Notes under the pieces: model-generated | The model's input: only the letters and a program-made list of their open reading frames with translations | What the model was told of the DNA's origin: nothing | The model's database searches: none | Source: an uncultured Alphaproteobacteria bacterium | GTDB lineage: Bacteria > Pseudomonadota > Alphaproteobacteria > Rhizobiales > Pleomorphomonadaceae | Assembly: GCA_937900425.1 (NCBI GenBank) | Contig: CALCDT010000037.1 | Location: 1 to 23,297, forward strand | Length of the DNA: 23,297 nt | Direction of reading: 5' to 3' | Translations under genes and position numbers: made by a program | Shown here: one piece after another, positions 14,581 to 22,763 of the stretch | Layout of the letters: every line of letters starts with the position of its first letter | How positions within the stretch are numbered: the stretch's first letter is position 1

Positions 14581-15882
14581 ATGTCGACGATTTCCACCCT
14601 CCGCCGCGCCACGCTGGCCGCCGCCCTCGGCGCCACGGCGCTGATGAGCGCCGGCTCCGCCGCCCTCGCCCAGGACGACACCATCAAGGTCGGCATCCTG
14701 CATTCGCTGTCCGGCACGATGGCCATCTCCGAGACGACCCTCAAGGACGTCATGCTGATGCTCATCGACGAGCAGAACAAGAAGGGCGGCCTGCTCGGCA
14801 AGCAGCTCGAGGCGGTCGTCGTCGACCCGGCCTCGGACTGGCCGCTGTTCGCCGAGAAGGCCCGCGAGCTGATCAGCCAGAACAAGGTCGCCGCCGTGTT
14901 CGGCTGCTGGACCTCGGTGTCGCGCAAGTCGGTGCTGCCGGTGTTCGAGGAGCTGAACTCGATCCTGTTCTACCCGGTCCAGTACGAGGGCGAGGAAAGC
15001 CAGCGCAACGTCTTCTACACCGGCGCCGCCCCGAACCAGCAGGCGATTCCCGCCGTCGACTACCTCGCCGAGGAAGAGGGCGTCGAGCGCTGGGTGCTCG
15101 CGGGCACCGACTACGTCTACCCGCGCACCACCAACAAGATCCTCGAGGCCTATCTCCTCGCCAAGGGCGTCGCCCCCGAGGACATCATGATCAACTACAC
15201 GCCGTTCGGTCATTCCGACTGGCAGACGATCGTGTCCGACATCAAGACCTTCGGCTCGGCCGGCAAGAAGACCGCCGTGGTCTCGACCATCAACGGCGAC
15301 GCCAACGTTCCCTTCTACAAGGAACTCGGCAACCAGGGCATCAAGGCCGAGGACATCCCCGTCGTCGCCTTCTCGGTCGGTGAGGAAGAGCTCGCCGGCA
15401 TCGACACCAAGCCGCTGGTCGGCCACCTCGCCGCCTGGAACTACTTCCAGTCGGTCGACACCGAGATCAACGAGGAGTTCATCGCCGCCTGGAAGGCCTT
15501 CACCGGCAACGACAAGCGCGTGACCAACGACCCGATGGAAGCCCACTTCATCGGCTTCAACATGTGGGTCAAGGCCGTCGAGGCCGCCGGCACCACCGAT
15601 CCGGACGCGGTGATCGACACGATGGTCGGCGTCGCCGTGCCGAACCTCTCGGGCGGCTACTCCTCGATGGGCCCGAACCACCACATCACCAAGCCGGTGC
15701 TGATCGGCGAGATCCAGGACGACGGCCAGTTCGAGATCGTCTCCCAGACCCCGGGCCTCGTGCTCGGCGACGAGTGGTCCGACTACCTCGACGGCTCCAA
15801 GGACCTGATCTCCGATTGGCGCAAGCCGCTGTCCTGCGGCAACTTCAACGTCGTCACCGGCAAGTGCGGCGGCGCCGGCTGA
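14581..15882 (+). CDS. urtA: Urea ABC transporter substrate-binding protein
   Basis: A 433-residue periplasmic urea-binding protein of the branched-chain amino acid/amide family. Residues 1-30 are a Sec signal peptide (cleavage after ALA, before QDD). Characteristic UrtA segments are TIKVGILHSLSGTMAISE (34-51), VAAVFGCWTSVSRKSVLPV, LFYPVQYEGEE, TGAAPNQQ, GTDYVYPRTTN, HLAAWNYFQS and DPMEAHFIGFNMW. These distinguish UrtA from leucine/isoleucine-binding LivJ and amide-binding FmdD paralogues, although FmdD remains the closest alternative. The ATG at 14581 follows AGGGGAG; a TTG at 14557 would add 8 residues and lacks such a site. It leads the operon, and a hairpin separates it from urtB, as expected when the binding protein is made in excess. 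Confidence 0.95.
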   Translation: MSTISTLRRATLAAALGATALMSAGSAALAQDDTIKVGILHSLSGTMAISETTLKDVMLMLIDEQNKKGGLLGKQLEAVVVDPASDWPLFAEKARELISQNKVAAVFGCWTSVSRKSVLPVFEELNSILFYPVQYEGEESQRNVFYTGAAPNQQAIPAVDYLAEEEGVERWVLAGTDYVYPRTTNKILEAYLLAKGVAPEDIMINYTPFGHSDWQTIVSDIKTFGSAGKKTAVVSTINGDANVPFYKELGNQGIKAEDIPVVAFSVGEEELAGIDTKPLVGHLAAWNYFQSVDTEINEEFIAAWKAFTGNDKRVTNDPMEAHFIGFNMWVKAVEAAGTTDPDAVIDTMVGVAVPNLSGGYSSMGPNHHITKPVLIGEIQDDGQFEIVSQTPGLVLGDEWSDYLDGSKDLISDWRKPLSCGNFNVVTGKCGGAG

Positions 15883-15981
15883 TCGCCGCGCCCGGCGAAG
15901 GGTCCTCGTGACCTCTCCTTGAAGCGAACGTCGAAGTGGAGGCCTGCGCCCATGGTGCCGGCCTCCCGCTCCGCAAACGCG

Positions 15982-16009
15982 GTGGCGGCGGACATGTCTC
16001 CGCCGCCAC
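15982..16009 (+). other. Stable intercistronic hairpin between urtA and urtB
   Basis: Perfect 11-base stem GTGGCGGCGGA (15982-15992) and TCCGCCGCCAC (15999-16009) with loop CATGTC, in the 157-base gap after urtA. There is no T-tract. It is the most stable of the intercistronic hairpins here and probably protects urtA mRNA or attenuates read-through. Confidence 0.65.
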
Positions 16010-16039
16010 GCCCTCCCCAAGGCCGAAAGGACGAGGATC

Positions 16040-17671
16040 ATGACGCAGGCCCGGGCCTTTCTCGCCCATCTCCTCGTGCTCGCCGCGCTCGGGGCGGCGC
16101 TTCTGCTCGTCGCCGTCGCCGTCTCCCGGGCCGAGACCGACCTGAAGCCGCTGGTCGACGCCCTCGGCGGCAAGGATTTCGCGCGAACCGAAGCCGCGAT
16201 CTCGGCCCTCGCCGCCACCGGCGACCCGCGCGTCGCCGACATCCTGCGCGACCTCGAGAACCGCGACCTCTACGTCCGCAAGGACGACGGCTCGGTGGTG
16301 CGCTCCGACGCGAAGGGCGCGACGCCGGAGGTGTTCGACCCCGCGACCGGCGCCTCGCTCGGCACCGTGCCGAAGGCCGTCCTCGACAAGATCTCCGTCA
16401 ACAACCGGATCCGCCGCTCGGTCGCCGCCGCGGTCGGCACGCTGACCCTGCTCAATCCCGATCCGGCCAAACGCCGCGCCGCCGCCGACGCGGTGCTGAA
16501 GACGCGCGATCCGGCGACGATCCCCGCCCTCGACGCCGCCATCGCCGCCGAGACCGACGACGGCGTGCGCCTGCGTCTCGAGGCGGCCCGCGGCGCCGCC
16601 GTGCTCAATTCCGACGCCCCGGCCGCCGACAAGCTCGTCGCCATCGAGGCGGTCCAGCGCCTCGACGCCCGCGAGGCGCTGTCGGTGCTGCAGCAGTATG
16701 CCGGCGCCGACGACGAGGTCGGCGCCGCCGCCAAGGCCGCCATCGACGAGGTCAACCTCACCCTCGTCTTCTGGGACGCCGCCAAGAACGTCTGGTTCGG
16801 CCTCTCGCTCGGCTCGGTGCTGCTGCTCGCCGCCATCGGCCTCGCCATCACCTTCGGCGTCATGGGCGTCATCAACATGGCCCACGGCGAGATGGTGATG
16901 ATCGGTGCCTACGTCACCTTCGCGGTGCAGGAGGTGATCCGCACCTCGATGCCCGGCCTCTTCGACTATTCGCTGCTGATCGCCCTGCCGCTCGCCTTCC
17001 TCGTCGCCGGCGCCGTCGGCGTCGCCATCGAGCGCGGCGTCATCCGCTTCCTCTATGGCCGCCCGCTGGAGACGCTGCTCGCCACCTGGGGCCTGTCGCT
17101 GATCCTCCAGCAGCTGATCCGCTCGATCTTCGGCGCCCAGAACCGCCAGGTCGGCAACCCGTCTTGGATGTCCGGCTCCTTCGAGGTCGGCCTGATGCAG
17201 GTTACCTGGTCGCGGCTGTGGATCGTCGTCTTCGCCCTCTGCGTCTTCTTCGCGCTGATGGCGGTGCTGAAGAAGACGCCCTTCGGCCTGCAGACCCGCG
17301 CCGTCACCGCCAACCGGCCGATGGCGAGCGCCATGGGCATCCGCACGCCCTGGATCGACGCCATGACCTTCGGCCTCGGCTCGGGGATCGCCGGCATCGC
17401 CGGGGTGGCGCTGAGCCAGATCGAGAACGTCAGCCCCAACCTCGGCCAGGGCTACATCATCGACAGCTTCATGGTCGTGGTCTTCGGCGGCGTCGGCAAC
17501 CTCTGGGGCACGCTCGTCGGCGCGCTGACCCTCGGCGTCGCCAACAAGTTCCTCGAGCCCTACGCCGGCGCCGTGCTCGGCAAGATCCTGGTGCTCGTCT
17601 TCATCATCCTCTTCATCCAGAAGCGGCCGCGCGGTCTCTTCGCACTCAAGGGAAGGGCGATCGAGGCATGA
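16040..17671 (+). CDS. urtB: Urea ABC transporter permease UrtB, with exported N-terminal domain
   Basis: A 543-residue inner-membrane permease. Residues 1-31 form a signal-like hydrophobic segment. A soluble, helical, Ala/Asp-rich domain of about 210 residues (32-240) then precedes the LivH-type permease domain (about 245-540). The permease part carries GVMGVINMAHGEMVMIGAY (273-291), LATWGLSLILQQLIR and VVVFGGVGNLWGTLVGA. The N-terminal domain, with HEAT-like helical pairs (AISALAATGDPRVADIL, AVLKTRDPATIPALDAAIAA), is typical of proteobacterial UrtB and distinguishes it from LivH, which is about 300 residues. The ATG at 16040 follows GGACGAGG. Its TGA overlaps the urtC ATG by four bases (ATGA), so the two permease subunits are translationally coupled. 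Confidence 0.95.
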   Translation: MTQARAFLAHLLVLAALGAALLLVAVAVSRAETDLKPLVDALGGKDFARTEAAISALAATGDPRVADILRDLENRDLYVRKDDGSVVRSDAKGATPEVFDPATGASLGTVPKAVLDKISVNNRIRRSVAAAVGTLTLLNPDPAKRRAAADAVLKTRDPATIPALDAAIAAETDDGVRLRLEAARGAAVLNSDAPAADKLVAIEAVQRLDAREALSVLQQYAGADDEVGAAAKAAIDEVNLTLVFWDAAKNVWFGLSLGSVLLLAAIGLAITFGVMGVINMAHGEMVMIGAYVTFAVQEVIRTSMPGLFDYSLLIALPLAFLVAGAVGVAIERGVIRFLYGRPLETLLATWGLSLILQQLIRSIFGAQNRQVGNPSWMSGSFEVGLMQVTWSRLWIVVFALCVFFALMAVLKKTPFGLQTRAVTANRPMASAMGIRTPWIDAMTFGLGSGIAGIAGVALSQIENVSPNLGQGYIIDSFMVVVFGGVGNLWGTLVGALTLGVANKFLEPYAGAVLGKILVLVFIILFIQKRPRGLFALKGRAIEA

Positions 17672-18822
17672 TCACGCAGTTCCTCTTCAACGGCGTCGAT
17701 CGCCGCGCCGGCTTCGTCCTCGCCCTTCTCGTCGGCATCGCCGTCCTGGTGCCCGTGCTCCACCTCGCGCTGCCGCCGGACAGCCCGCTGCACGTGCCCA
17801 ACTACGCCATGGCGCTGTTCGGCAAGTATCTCTGCTACGCGCTGCTGGCGCTGTCGCTCGACCTCGTCTGGGGCTACTGCGGCATCCTCTCGCTCGGTCA
17901 CGGCGCCTTCTTCGCCCTCGGCGGCTACGCCATGGGCATGTATCTGATGCGCCAGATCGGCCCGCGCGGCGTCTACGGCGATCCCGTGCTGCCGGACTTC
18001 ATGGTGTTCCTCAACTACAAGGAACTGCCGTGGTTCTGGTACGGCTTCGACATGGCCTGGTTCGCGGCGATCATGGTCGTCCTCGTGCCCGGACTGCTCG
18101 CCTTCGTCTTCGGCTGGTTCGCCTTCCGCTCGCGCGTCACCGGCGTCTACCTCTCGATCATCACCCAGGCGATGACCTACGCCCTGCTGCTCGCCTTCTT
18201 CCGCAACGACATGGGCCTCGGCGGCAACAACGGCCTGACCGACTTCAAGGACATCCTCGGCTTCTCCGTGCAGGCGCCGGGCACCCGGGCGGCGCTGTTC
18301 GCCGCCACCGCCCTCGCCCTCGCGCTCTGCTTCTGGATCTGCTCGGCGGTGGTGCGCTCCAAGCTCGGCAAGGTGCTGGTGGCTGTGCGCGACGCCGAGA
18401 GCCGGACCCGCTTCATCGGCTACCGGGTCGAGCACTACAAGCTGTTCGTCTGGGTGCTGTCGGCGATGATGGCCGGCGTCGCCGGCGCGCTCTACGTGCC
18501 CCAGGTCGGCATCATCAACCCGTCGGAGTTCGAGCCGGCCAACTCGATCGAGGCGGTGATCTGGGTCGCCGTCGGCGGCCGCGGCACCCTGTTCGGGCCG
18601 ATCGTCGGCGCCGTCCTCGTCAACTTCGGCAAGACGTGGTTCACCGCGGCGATGCCCGAGGTCTGGCTCTTCGCCCTCGGCGCCCTCTTCGTGGTGGTGA
18701 CGCTGTTCCTGCCCAAGGGCATCGTCGGCACCGTCCAGGGTCTGTGGCGCGAGCGGGCGGAGCGCCGCGCCGCCGGCCTGCCCCCGGTCCTGCCCAATCC
18801 CGAACCCAAGCCCGCGGAGTGA
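17668..18822 (+). CDS. urtC: Urea ABC transporter permease UrtC
   Basis: A 384-residue inner-membrane permease of the LivM type, partner of UrtB. Signatures are LDLVWGYCGILSLGHGAFFALGG (starting near residue 64), a long loop with VFLNYKELPWFWYGF typical of UrtC, TGVYLSIITQAMTYALLLAFFRND, GGNNGLTDF, and AVRDAESRTRFIGY, the coupling helix that contacts the ATPase. It ends in a charged tail containing ERAERRAAGL. The ATG at 17668 overlaps the urtB stop in an ATGA junction, and its own stop is 4 bases before the urtD ATG. The WFWYGF loop and gene order separate it from branched-chain amino acid LivM. Confidence 0.95.
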   Translation: MITQFLFNGVDRRAGFVLALLVGIAVLVPVLHLALPPDSPLHVPNYAMALFGKYLCYALLALSLDLVWGYCGILSLGHGAFFALGGYAMGMYLMRQIGPRGVYGDPVLPDFMVFLNYKELPWFWYGFDMAWFAAIMVVLVPGLLAFVFGWFAFRSRVTGVYLSIITQAMTYALLLAFFRNDMGLGGNNGLTDFKDILGFSVQAPGTRAALFAATALALALCFWICSAVVRSKLGKVLVAVRDAESRTRFIGYRVEHYKLFVWVLSAMMAGVAGALYVPQVGIINPSEFEPANSIEAVIWVAVGGRGTLFGPIVGAVLVNFGKTWFTAAMPEVWLFALGALFVVVTLFLPKGIVGTVQGLWRERAERRAAGLPPVLPNPEPKPAE

Positions 18823-18826
18823 GCCG

Positions 18827-19582
18827 ATGACCGCCGAGATCGCCGAGGGCTCGCTGCTCTACCTCGACAACGTCCACCGCGCCTTCGACGGCTTCAAGGC
18901 GATCAACGGCCTCTCGCTGGTACTGGCGCCCGGCGAGATGCGGGCGATCATCGGCCCGAACGGCGCCGGCAAGACGACGATGATGGACATCATCACCGGC
19001 AAGACCAAGCCGGATTCGGGCGACGTGCTCTACGAGGGCCGCATCGACCTGACCCGCCACGACGAGGCCGAGATCGCCAACATGGGCATCGGTCGCAAGT
19101 TCCAGAAGCCGACGGTGTTCGAGAGCCACACCGTCGCCGACAACCTGGAACTGGCGCTCAAGGCGAAGCGCGGCCCCTTCGCCACCCTCGTCCACCGCAC
19201 GACGAAGGCCGAGTTCGAGCGGATCGACGAGATCCTCGAGACCGTCCGTCTTTCGGCGCGGCGCGACTGGCTGGCCGCCAATCTCTCCCACGGCCAGAAG
19301 CAGTGGCTCGAGATCGGCATGCTGCTCGCCCAGGAGCCGAAGCTGCTGCTGGTCGACGAACCGGTCGCCGGCATGACCGACGACGAAACCGCCGAGACCG
19401 CGATCCTGCTGCGCCGGATCGCGGTCACCCAGTCGGTGGTGGTGGTCGAGCACGACATGACCTTCGTGCGCGAACTCGGCGTCAAGGTCACGGTGCTGCA
19501 CGAGGGTTCGGTGCTGGCGGAAGGCCCGCTCGACGTCGTCAGCGCCAACCCGAAGGTGATCGAGGTCTATCTCGGCCGCTGA
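18827..19582 (+). CDS. urtD: Urea ABC transporter ATP-binding protein UrtD
   Basis: A 251-residue ATPase of the LivG type. It has Walker A GPNGAGKT (43-50), a Q-loop in RKFQKPTVFES (90-100), signature LSHGQ (153-157), Walker B LLLVDEPVAGMT (173-184) and switch histidine in VVEHDM. LSHGQKQWLEIGM and DEPVAGMTDDET are distinctive for UrtD and not found in LivG, which supports urea or short-chain amide specificity for the operon. The ATG at 18827 lies 4 bases after the urtC stop. It should form a heterodimer with UrtE on the cytoplasmic face of UrtBC. Confidence 0.95.
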   Translation: MTAEIAEGSLLYLDNVHRAFDGFKAINGLSLVLAPGEMRAIIGPNGAGKTTMMDIITGKTKPDSGDVLYEGRIDLTRHDEAEIANMGIGRKFQKPTVFESHTVADNLELALKAKRGPFATLVHRTTKAEFERIDEILETVRLSARRDWLAANLSHGQKQWLEIGMLLAQEPKLLLVDEPVAGMTDDETAETAILLRRIAVTQSVVVVEHDMTFVRELGVKVTVLHEGSVLAEGPLDVVSANPKVIEVYLGR

Positions 19583-19630
19583 GGGAACGGACGGCCCGGC
19601 GATGCGCCGAAGCGAAACGGGGACAGTGCG

Positions 19631-20326
19631 ATGCTCAAGGTCGACACCATCAACCTCCACTATGGCGCCGCCCAGGCCCTCAAGCAGGTCTCGCTCACCG
19701 CCGAGGTCGGCAAGGTCACCTGCGTGCTCGGCCGCAACGGCGTCGGCAAGACCTCGCTGCTGCGCTCGATCGTCGGCCTCAAGGGCATCTCCGGCGGCTC
19801 GATCGAGTGGGAAGGCCAGGAGATATCGAAGCTCGCCCCGCACGACCGCGCCCGCCGTGGCATCGCCATCGTGCCCCAGGGCCGCGAGATCTTTCCGTTG
19901 CTGACGGTGAAGGAAAATCTCGAGACCGGCTATGCGCCGATCCCCCGGCGTGACCGCTACGTCCCCGACACAGTCTTCGACCTCTTTCCGGTGCTGAAGT
20001 CGATGCTGCGCCGGCGCGGCGGCGACCTGTCCGGCGGCCAGCAGCAGCAGCTCGCCATCGGCCGGGCGCTGGTGACCCGCCCGCGCCTCCTCGTCCTCGA
20101 CGAGCCGACCGAGGGCATCCAGCCCTCGATCATCAAGGACATCGGCCGGGCGATCGAGTTCCTGCGCGCCCAGGGCACCATGGCCATCGTGCTGGTCGAG
20201 CAGTATTTCGAATTCGCCCGTGACCTCGCCGACCAATTCGCGGTGATGGATCGCGGCGAGGTCGTGCTTTCCGGCGCCAAGGCCGACATGGACGAGCAGG
20301 AGGTGCGCCGCTGGATGACGGTGTGA
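19631..20326 (+). CDS. urtE: Urea ABC transporter ATP-binding protein UrtE
   Basis: A 231-residue ATPase of the LivF type and last gene of the operon. Walker A is GRNGVGKT (34-41); GIAIVPQGREIFPLLTVKENL (77-97) holds the Q-loop; the signature is LSGGQ (133-137); Walker B is LLVLDEPTEGIQPSI (153-167); the C-terminus has VEQYFEFARDLAD, where UrtE has Gln at the position after the glutamate and before the usual switch residue. FEFARDLADQFAVMDRGEVVLSG is also typical of UrtE. The ATG at 19631 is 48 bases after the urtD stop, with GGGGA about 9 bases upstream. Confidence 0.95.
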   Translation: MLKVDTINLHYGAAQALKQVSLTAEVGKVTCVLGRNGVGKTSLLRSIVGLKGISGGSIEWEGQEISKLAPHDRARRGIAIVPQGREIFPLLTVKENLETGYAPIPRRDRYVPDTVFDLFPVLKSMLRRRGGDLSGGQQQQLAIGRALVTRPRLLVLDEPTEGIQPSIIKDIGRAIEFLRAQGTMAIVLVEQYFEFARDLADQFAVMDRGEVVLSGAKADMDEQEVRRWMTV

Positions 20327-20548
20327 TCGCCGCCGGAAGGCAAACCCGCCGACCCGTCTCCCCGCCCGCCTCGCCGTCGCATCCCCCGTTCGGGTGATTG
20401 TCACGGCGCTGTTACCGGGGCATGGGATGGAAGAGACGGCGGCGGGTCCGGCCGGCGACGAGAACGACGGAAGCGAGAATCGGATTTCTGCGCGCAAGCG
20501 CCAAAGTCGTTGCCCGATCGATTTTATTTCGGACCTTTTCAGTATGCG
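20327..20548 (+). other. Untranslated stretch between urtE and its terminator
   Basis: There are 222 bases with no convincing coding frame. The last 60 become A/T-rich (GATCGATTTTATTTCGG and CCTTTTCAG). It is either a long 3' untranslated region of the urt operon or may hold a small RNA gene that uses the terminator directly after it. I could not find a clear promoter, so no RNA is called. Confidence 0.4.
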
Positions 20549-20587
20549 AGAAGGCCCCGCCATGCGCCGGCGGGGCCTTCTTTTTTT
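20549..20587 (+). terminator. Strong Rho-independent terminator
   Basis: Perfect 13-base stem AGAAGGCCCCGCC (20549-20561) and GGCGGGGCCTTCT (20569-20581), 7-base loop ATGCGCC, immediately followed by a run of seven T (20581-20587). It points along the + strand, so it ends transcription coming from the urt operon or from a small RNA in the preceding 222 bases. The opposite strand has no T-run after the stem, so it would work poorly for the convergent chemoreceptor gene. It is the only textbook intrinsic terminator in the window. Confidence 0.93.
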
Positions 20588-20640
20588 CGTGGCGGCGGCG
20601 GTGCCCGGCCGATCCGGCCGGGCGCACGGCGATCCCGGCC

Positions 20641-22326
20641 TCAGGCGGCGCGGACCTTGCCGATGAAGTCGGTGACGCGGCTGGCGAGCGCCTGCGACTG
20701 GCGGCTGAGATCGGTCGCGGCGCCGACGATCTCGCCGGCGACGCGGCCGGTGTCCTCGGCGGCGCGCGACACCCCGCCGATGTTCTGCGACACCTCGCCG
20801 GTGCCGCGCGAGGCCTCGTCGACGTTGCGGGCGATCTCGTTGGTGGCCGCGTTCTGCTGCTCGACCGCGCTGGCGATCGACGAGGAGATCTCGTTGATGT
20901 CGCGGATCGTGGCGCTGATGGTCTGGATCGCCTGGGCGACGTCGCCGGTGCCGTTCTGGACGGCGGCGATCTGCGAGGAGATTTCGTCGGTCGCCCGGGC
21001 GGTCTGCTCGGCGAGATGCTTGACCTCGCTGGCGACGACGGCGAAGCCCTTGCCGGCTTCCCCGGCGCGGGCCGCCTCGATGGTGGCGTTGAGGGCGAGC
21101 AGGTTGGTCTGGGCGGCGATCTCGCTGATGAGGTTCACCACCTCGCCGATGCGCTGGGCGTTGGAGACGAGGCCCTGGACGGCGCCGCTCGAGGCGTCGG
21201 CCTGGGCACTCGCCCGGGTCGCCACGGTGTTGGCGGTGCCGACCTGGTTGCCGATTTCGGCGATCGAGCTCGAAAGCTCGTCGGCGGCGGCGGCGACGGT
21301 GCGCACGTTGGCCGAGGCCTGCTCGGAGGCGGCGGCGACCGCGCCGGCCTGCCGGTTGGTCTCCTCGGCGACCGAGCTCATCGCGGCGGCGTTCTGCTGC
21401 AGCTGCTCGGCGGCGGCGGCGACGGCGCGCACCACGCCCATCACCTCCTGCTCGAAGCTGTCGGCCAGCACGTTCATCGCCAGCCGCTTCTCGGCCGCCG
21501 CCCGCTCCTTGGCCTGCTCCTGTTCGGCCTCGAGCGCCTTCACGGCGATGGCGTTCTGCTTGAACACCTCGACCGAGCGGGCCATCAGGCCGACCTCGTC
21601 CTTGCGCTCGCGGCCGACGACGTCGACGGACAAGTTGCCGGCGGCGAGGCTCTCCATGGTGGCGGCGGTCGTGCGCAGCGGGCGCGAGATCGCGGTGACG
21701 GCGAGCAGCGTCGACAGGGCGAGGACCACGACCGTCGCGCCGAACACGACCATGTAGTTGAGCGAGATCGCGCTGTTCGCGTCCGCGGTCGCCTGGTTCG
21801 AGGCGGCCTTGGCCTCGTCGATCAGCGACTCGACGAAATTGCGGATGTCGTCGCGCAGGCTGGCGAGCGCCGGGTCGAAGCGGGCGGTGAACTCGGCGCG
21901 GGCGCGATCGCGGTCACCGGCGATGGCGATCTCGTTGATCTCGCGGGCGGTGGCGACCACCTCGTCGAAGCGGCGGGTGAAGACGTCGATCTGCGCACCG
22001 ATCTTCGGCATCGCGGCGAGGGCCTCCGCGGTCCGGAGCCGGAATTCCGAGCCGACTTCGTCGAAGCGGTGAAGAATCTCGCGGGCACCGGCGGCGTCGG
22101 TGCGCGAGAAGGCGCGGTAGGCGACGTCGCCGAGACGATAGACCCGCTGGTTGGCTCGGGCCATGCCGAGGGCGGCGGTGTATTCGCCCTCCATGGCGGC
22201 CGTGTTCTGGGCATCGACGCTTTGGATCTTCGCGGCGCCGAACAGCGCGGCGAAGACCGAGACGCTCGCCATCAGCAGAACGCAGATGAGGATCTTGATC
22301 GTGATGGAGAGGTTGCTGAGCCGCAT
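20641..22326 (-). CDS. Methyl-accepting chemotaxis protein
   Basis: A 561-residue chemoreceptor. TM1 is at about 8-30, a periplasmic helical sensor of about 155 residues (33-188, four-helix-bundle type) follows, then TM2 at about 190-213, a HAMP linker (about 213-265, with PLRTTAATMESLAAGNLSVDV) and a long coiled-coil signalling domain. The hairpin tip that binds CheA and CheW is EIAAQTNLLALNATIEAARA (402-421), continuing to FAVVASEVK, which is fully conserved. It ends KVRAA and has no C-terminal pentapeptide for CheR docking. I chose the ATG at 22326 (MRLSNLSITIKIL) because TM1 starts at once; the frame stays open to 22521, but the added sequence is Pro/Arg-rich and atypical. It is convergent with the urt operon. 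The ligand is unknown. Confidence 0.95.
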   Translation of the reverse strand: MRLSNLSITIKILICVLLMASVSVFAALFGAAKIQSVDAQNTAAMEGEYTAALGMARANQRVYRLGDVAYRAFSRTDAAGAREILHRFDEVGSEFRLRTAEALAAMPKIGAQIDVFTRRFDEVVATAREINEIAIAGDRDRARAEFTARFDPALASLRDDIRNFVESLIDEAKAASNQATADANSAISLNYMVVFGATVVVLALSTLLAVTAISRPLRTTAATMESLAAGNLSVDVVGRERKDEVGLMARSVEVFKQNAIAVKALEAEQEQAKERAAAEKRLAMNVLADSFEQEVMGVVRAVAAAAEQLQQNAAAMSSVAEETNRQAGAVAAASEQASANVRTVAAAADELSSSIAEIGNQVGTANTVATRASAQADASSGAVQGLVSNAQRIGEVVNLISEIAAQTNLLALNATIEAARAGEAGKGFAVVASEVKHLAEQTARATDEISSQIAAVQNGTGDVAQAIQTISATIRDINEISSSIASAVEQQNAATNEIARNVDEASRGTGEVSQNIGGVSRAAEDTGRVAGEIVGAATDLSRQSQALASRVTDFIGKVRAA

Positions 22327-22763
22327 TCTTTCAGGTCCCGCAGCAGGATCATCGAGGACGATGATCGAAGGTGATCGAGGGGGCGCGCGATCGTCCTCGA
22401 CGCCGGGACTCCTCCGGTGGGTGGAAGGTCTCGAGTACCCGAGGAAGGGGAAGGGGGGGCCGGCATTCCCGCTCGTCGCCCTGATCGCCGGCCTTGACGT
22501 ATTCCTAGGAGGGGGCCGCATAATTTTTGGTTAATGATCACTCAGGGTTGAGAAAGAAACGCCCGATAATTGGTTCTACGGATGCGGCCTTCTTCGGTGA
22601 GAAGCGATGGACCGGGCTCCATCGGCCGTCCGGTGGTTCGCTCACCTTGGTATTTGTGCGGAGGTGGCCCCGCCCGACCTTGAATCGCTTCCCGAGACAT
22701 GCCGTGAGGCGAGCGAGTACGAAGCCCGGCCTCCGCTTCACGGCGACGTCTCGATGCCCGGCC
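22327..22763. other. 437-base non-coding gap with hairpins
   Basis: No gene is supported here. Next to the chemoreceptor start is a perfect GATCATCG-AGGA-CGATGATC inverted repeat (22347-22366), which would lie in its 5' leader. A second hairpin, CGATGG-N8-CCATCG, is at 22605-22624. Bases 22495-22580 are clearly A/T-richer than the surroundings (for example ATAATTTTTGGTTAATGATC), so the chemoreceptor promoter probably lies there, but I could not fix -35 and -10 boxes. The short open frames present lack a good ribosome-binding site and recognisable protein features. Confidence 0.5.

Noticed and set aside
14581..20326. Branched-chain amino acid (Liv) transporter
   Set aside because: UrtA-specific segments, the long exported domain of UrtB, the UrtC loop and the UrtD LSHGQKQW motif all point to urea.
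20398..22374. A 658-codon plus-strand frame opposite the chemoreceptor gene
   Set aside because: It is the antisense shadow of the chemoreceptor and contains only Gly/Asp/Leu/Val repeats.
22495..22526. TTGACG followed by ATAATT as a plus-strand sigma-70 promoter
   Set aside because: The spacer is about 20 bases, too long for a normal promoter, and no plus-strand gene follows.
22538..22741. A 67-codon minus-strand frame in the gap before hrpB
   Set aside because: It has no recognisable motif, and its start overlaps sequence directly downstream of hrpB without a good ribosome-binding site; it looks like chance.
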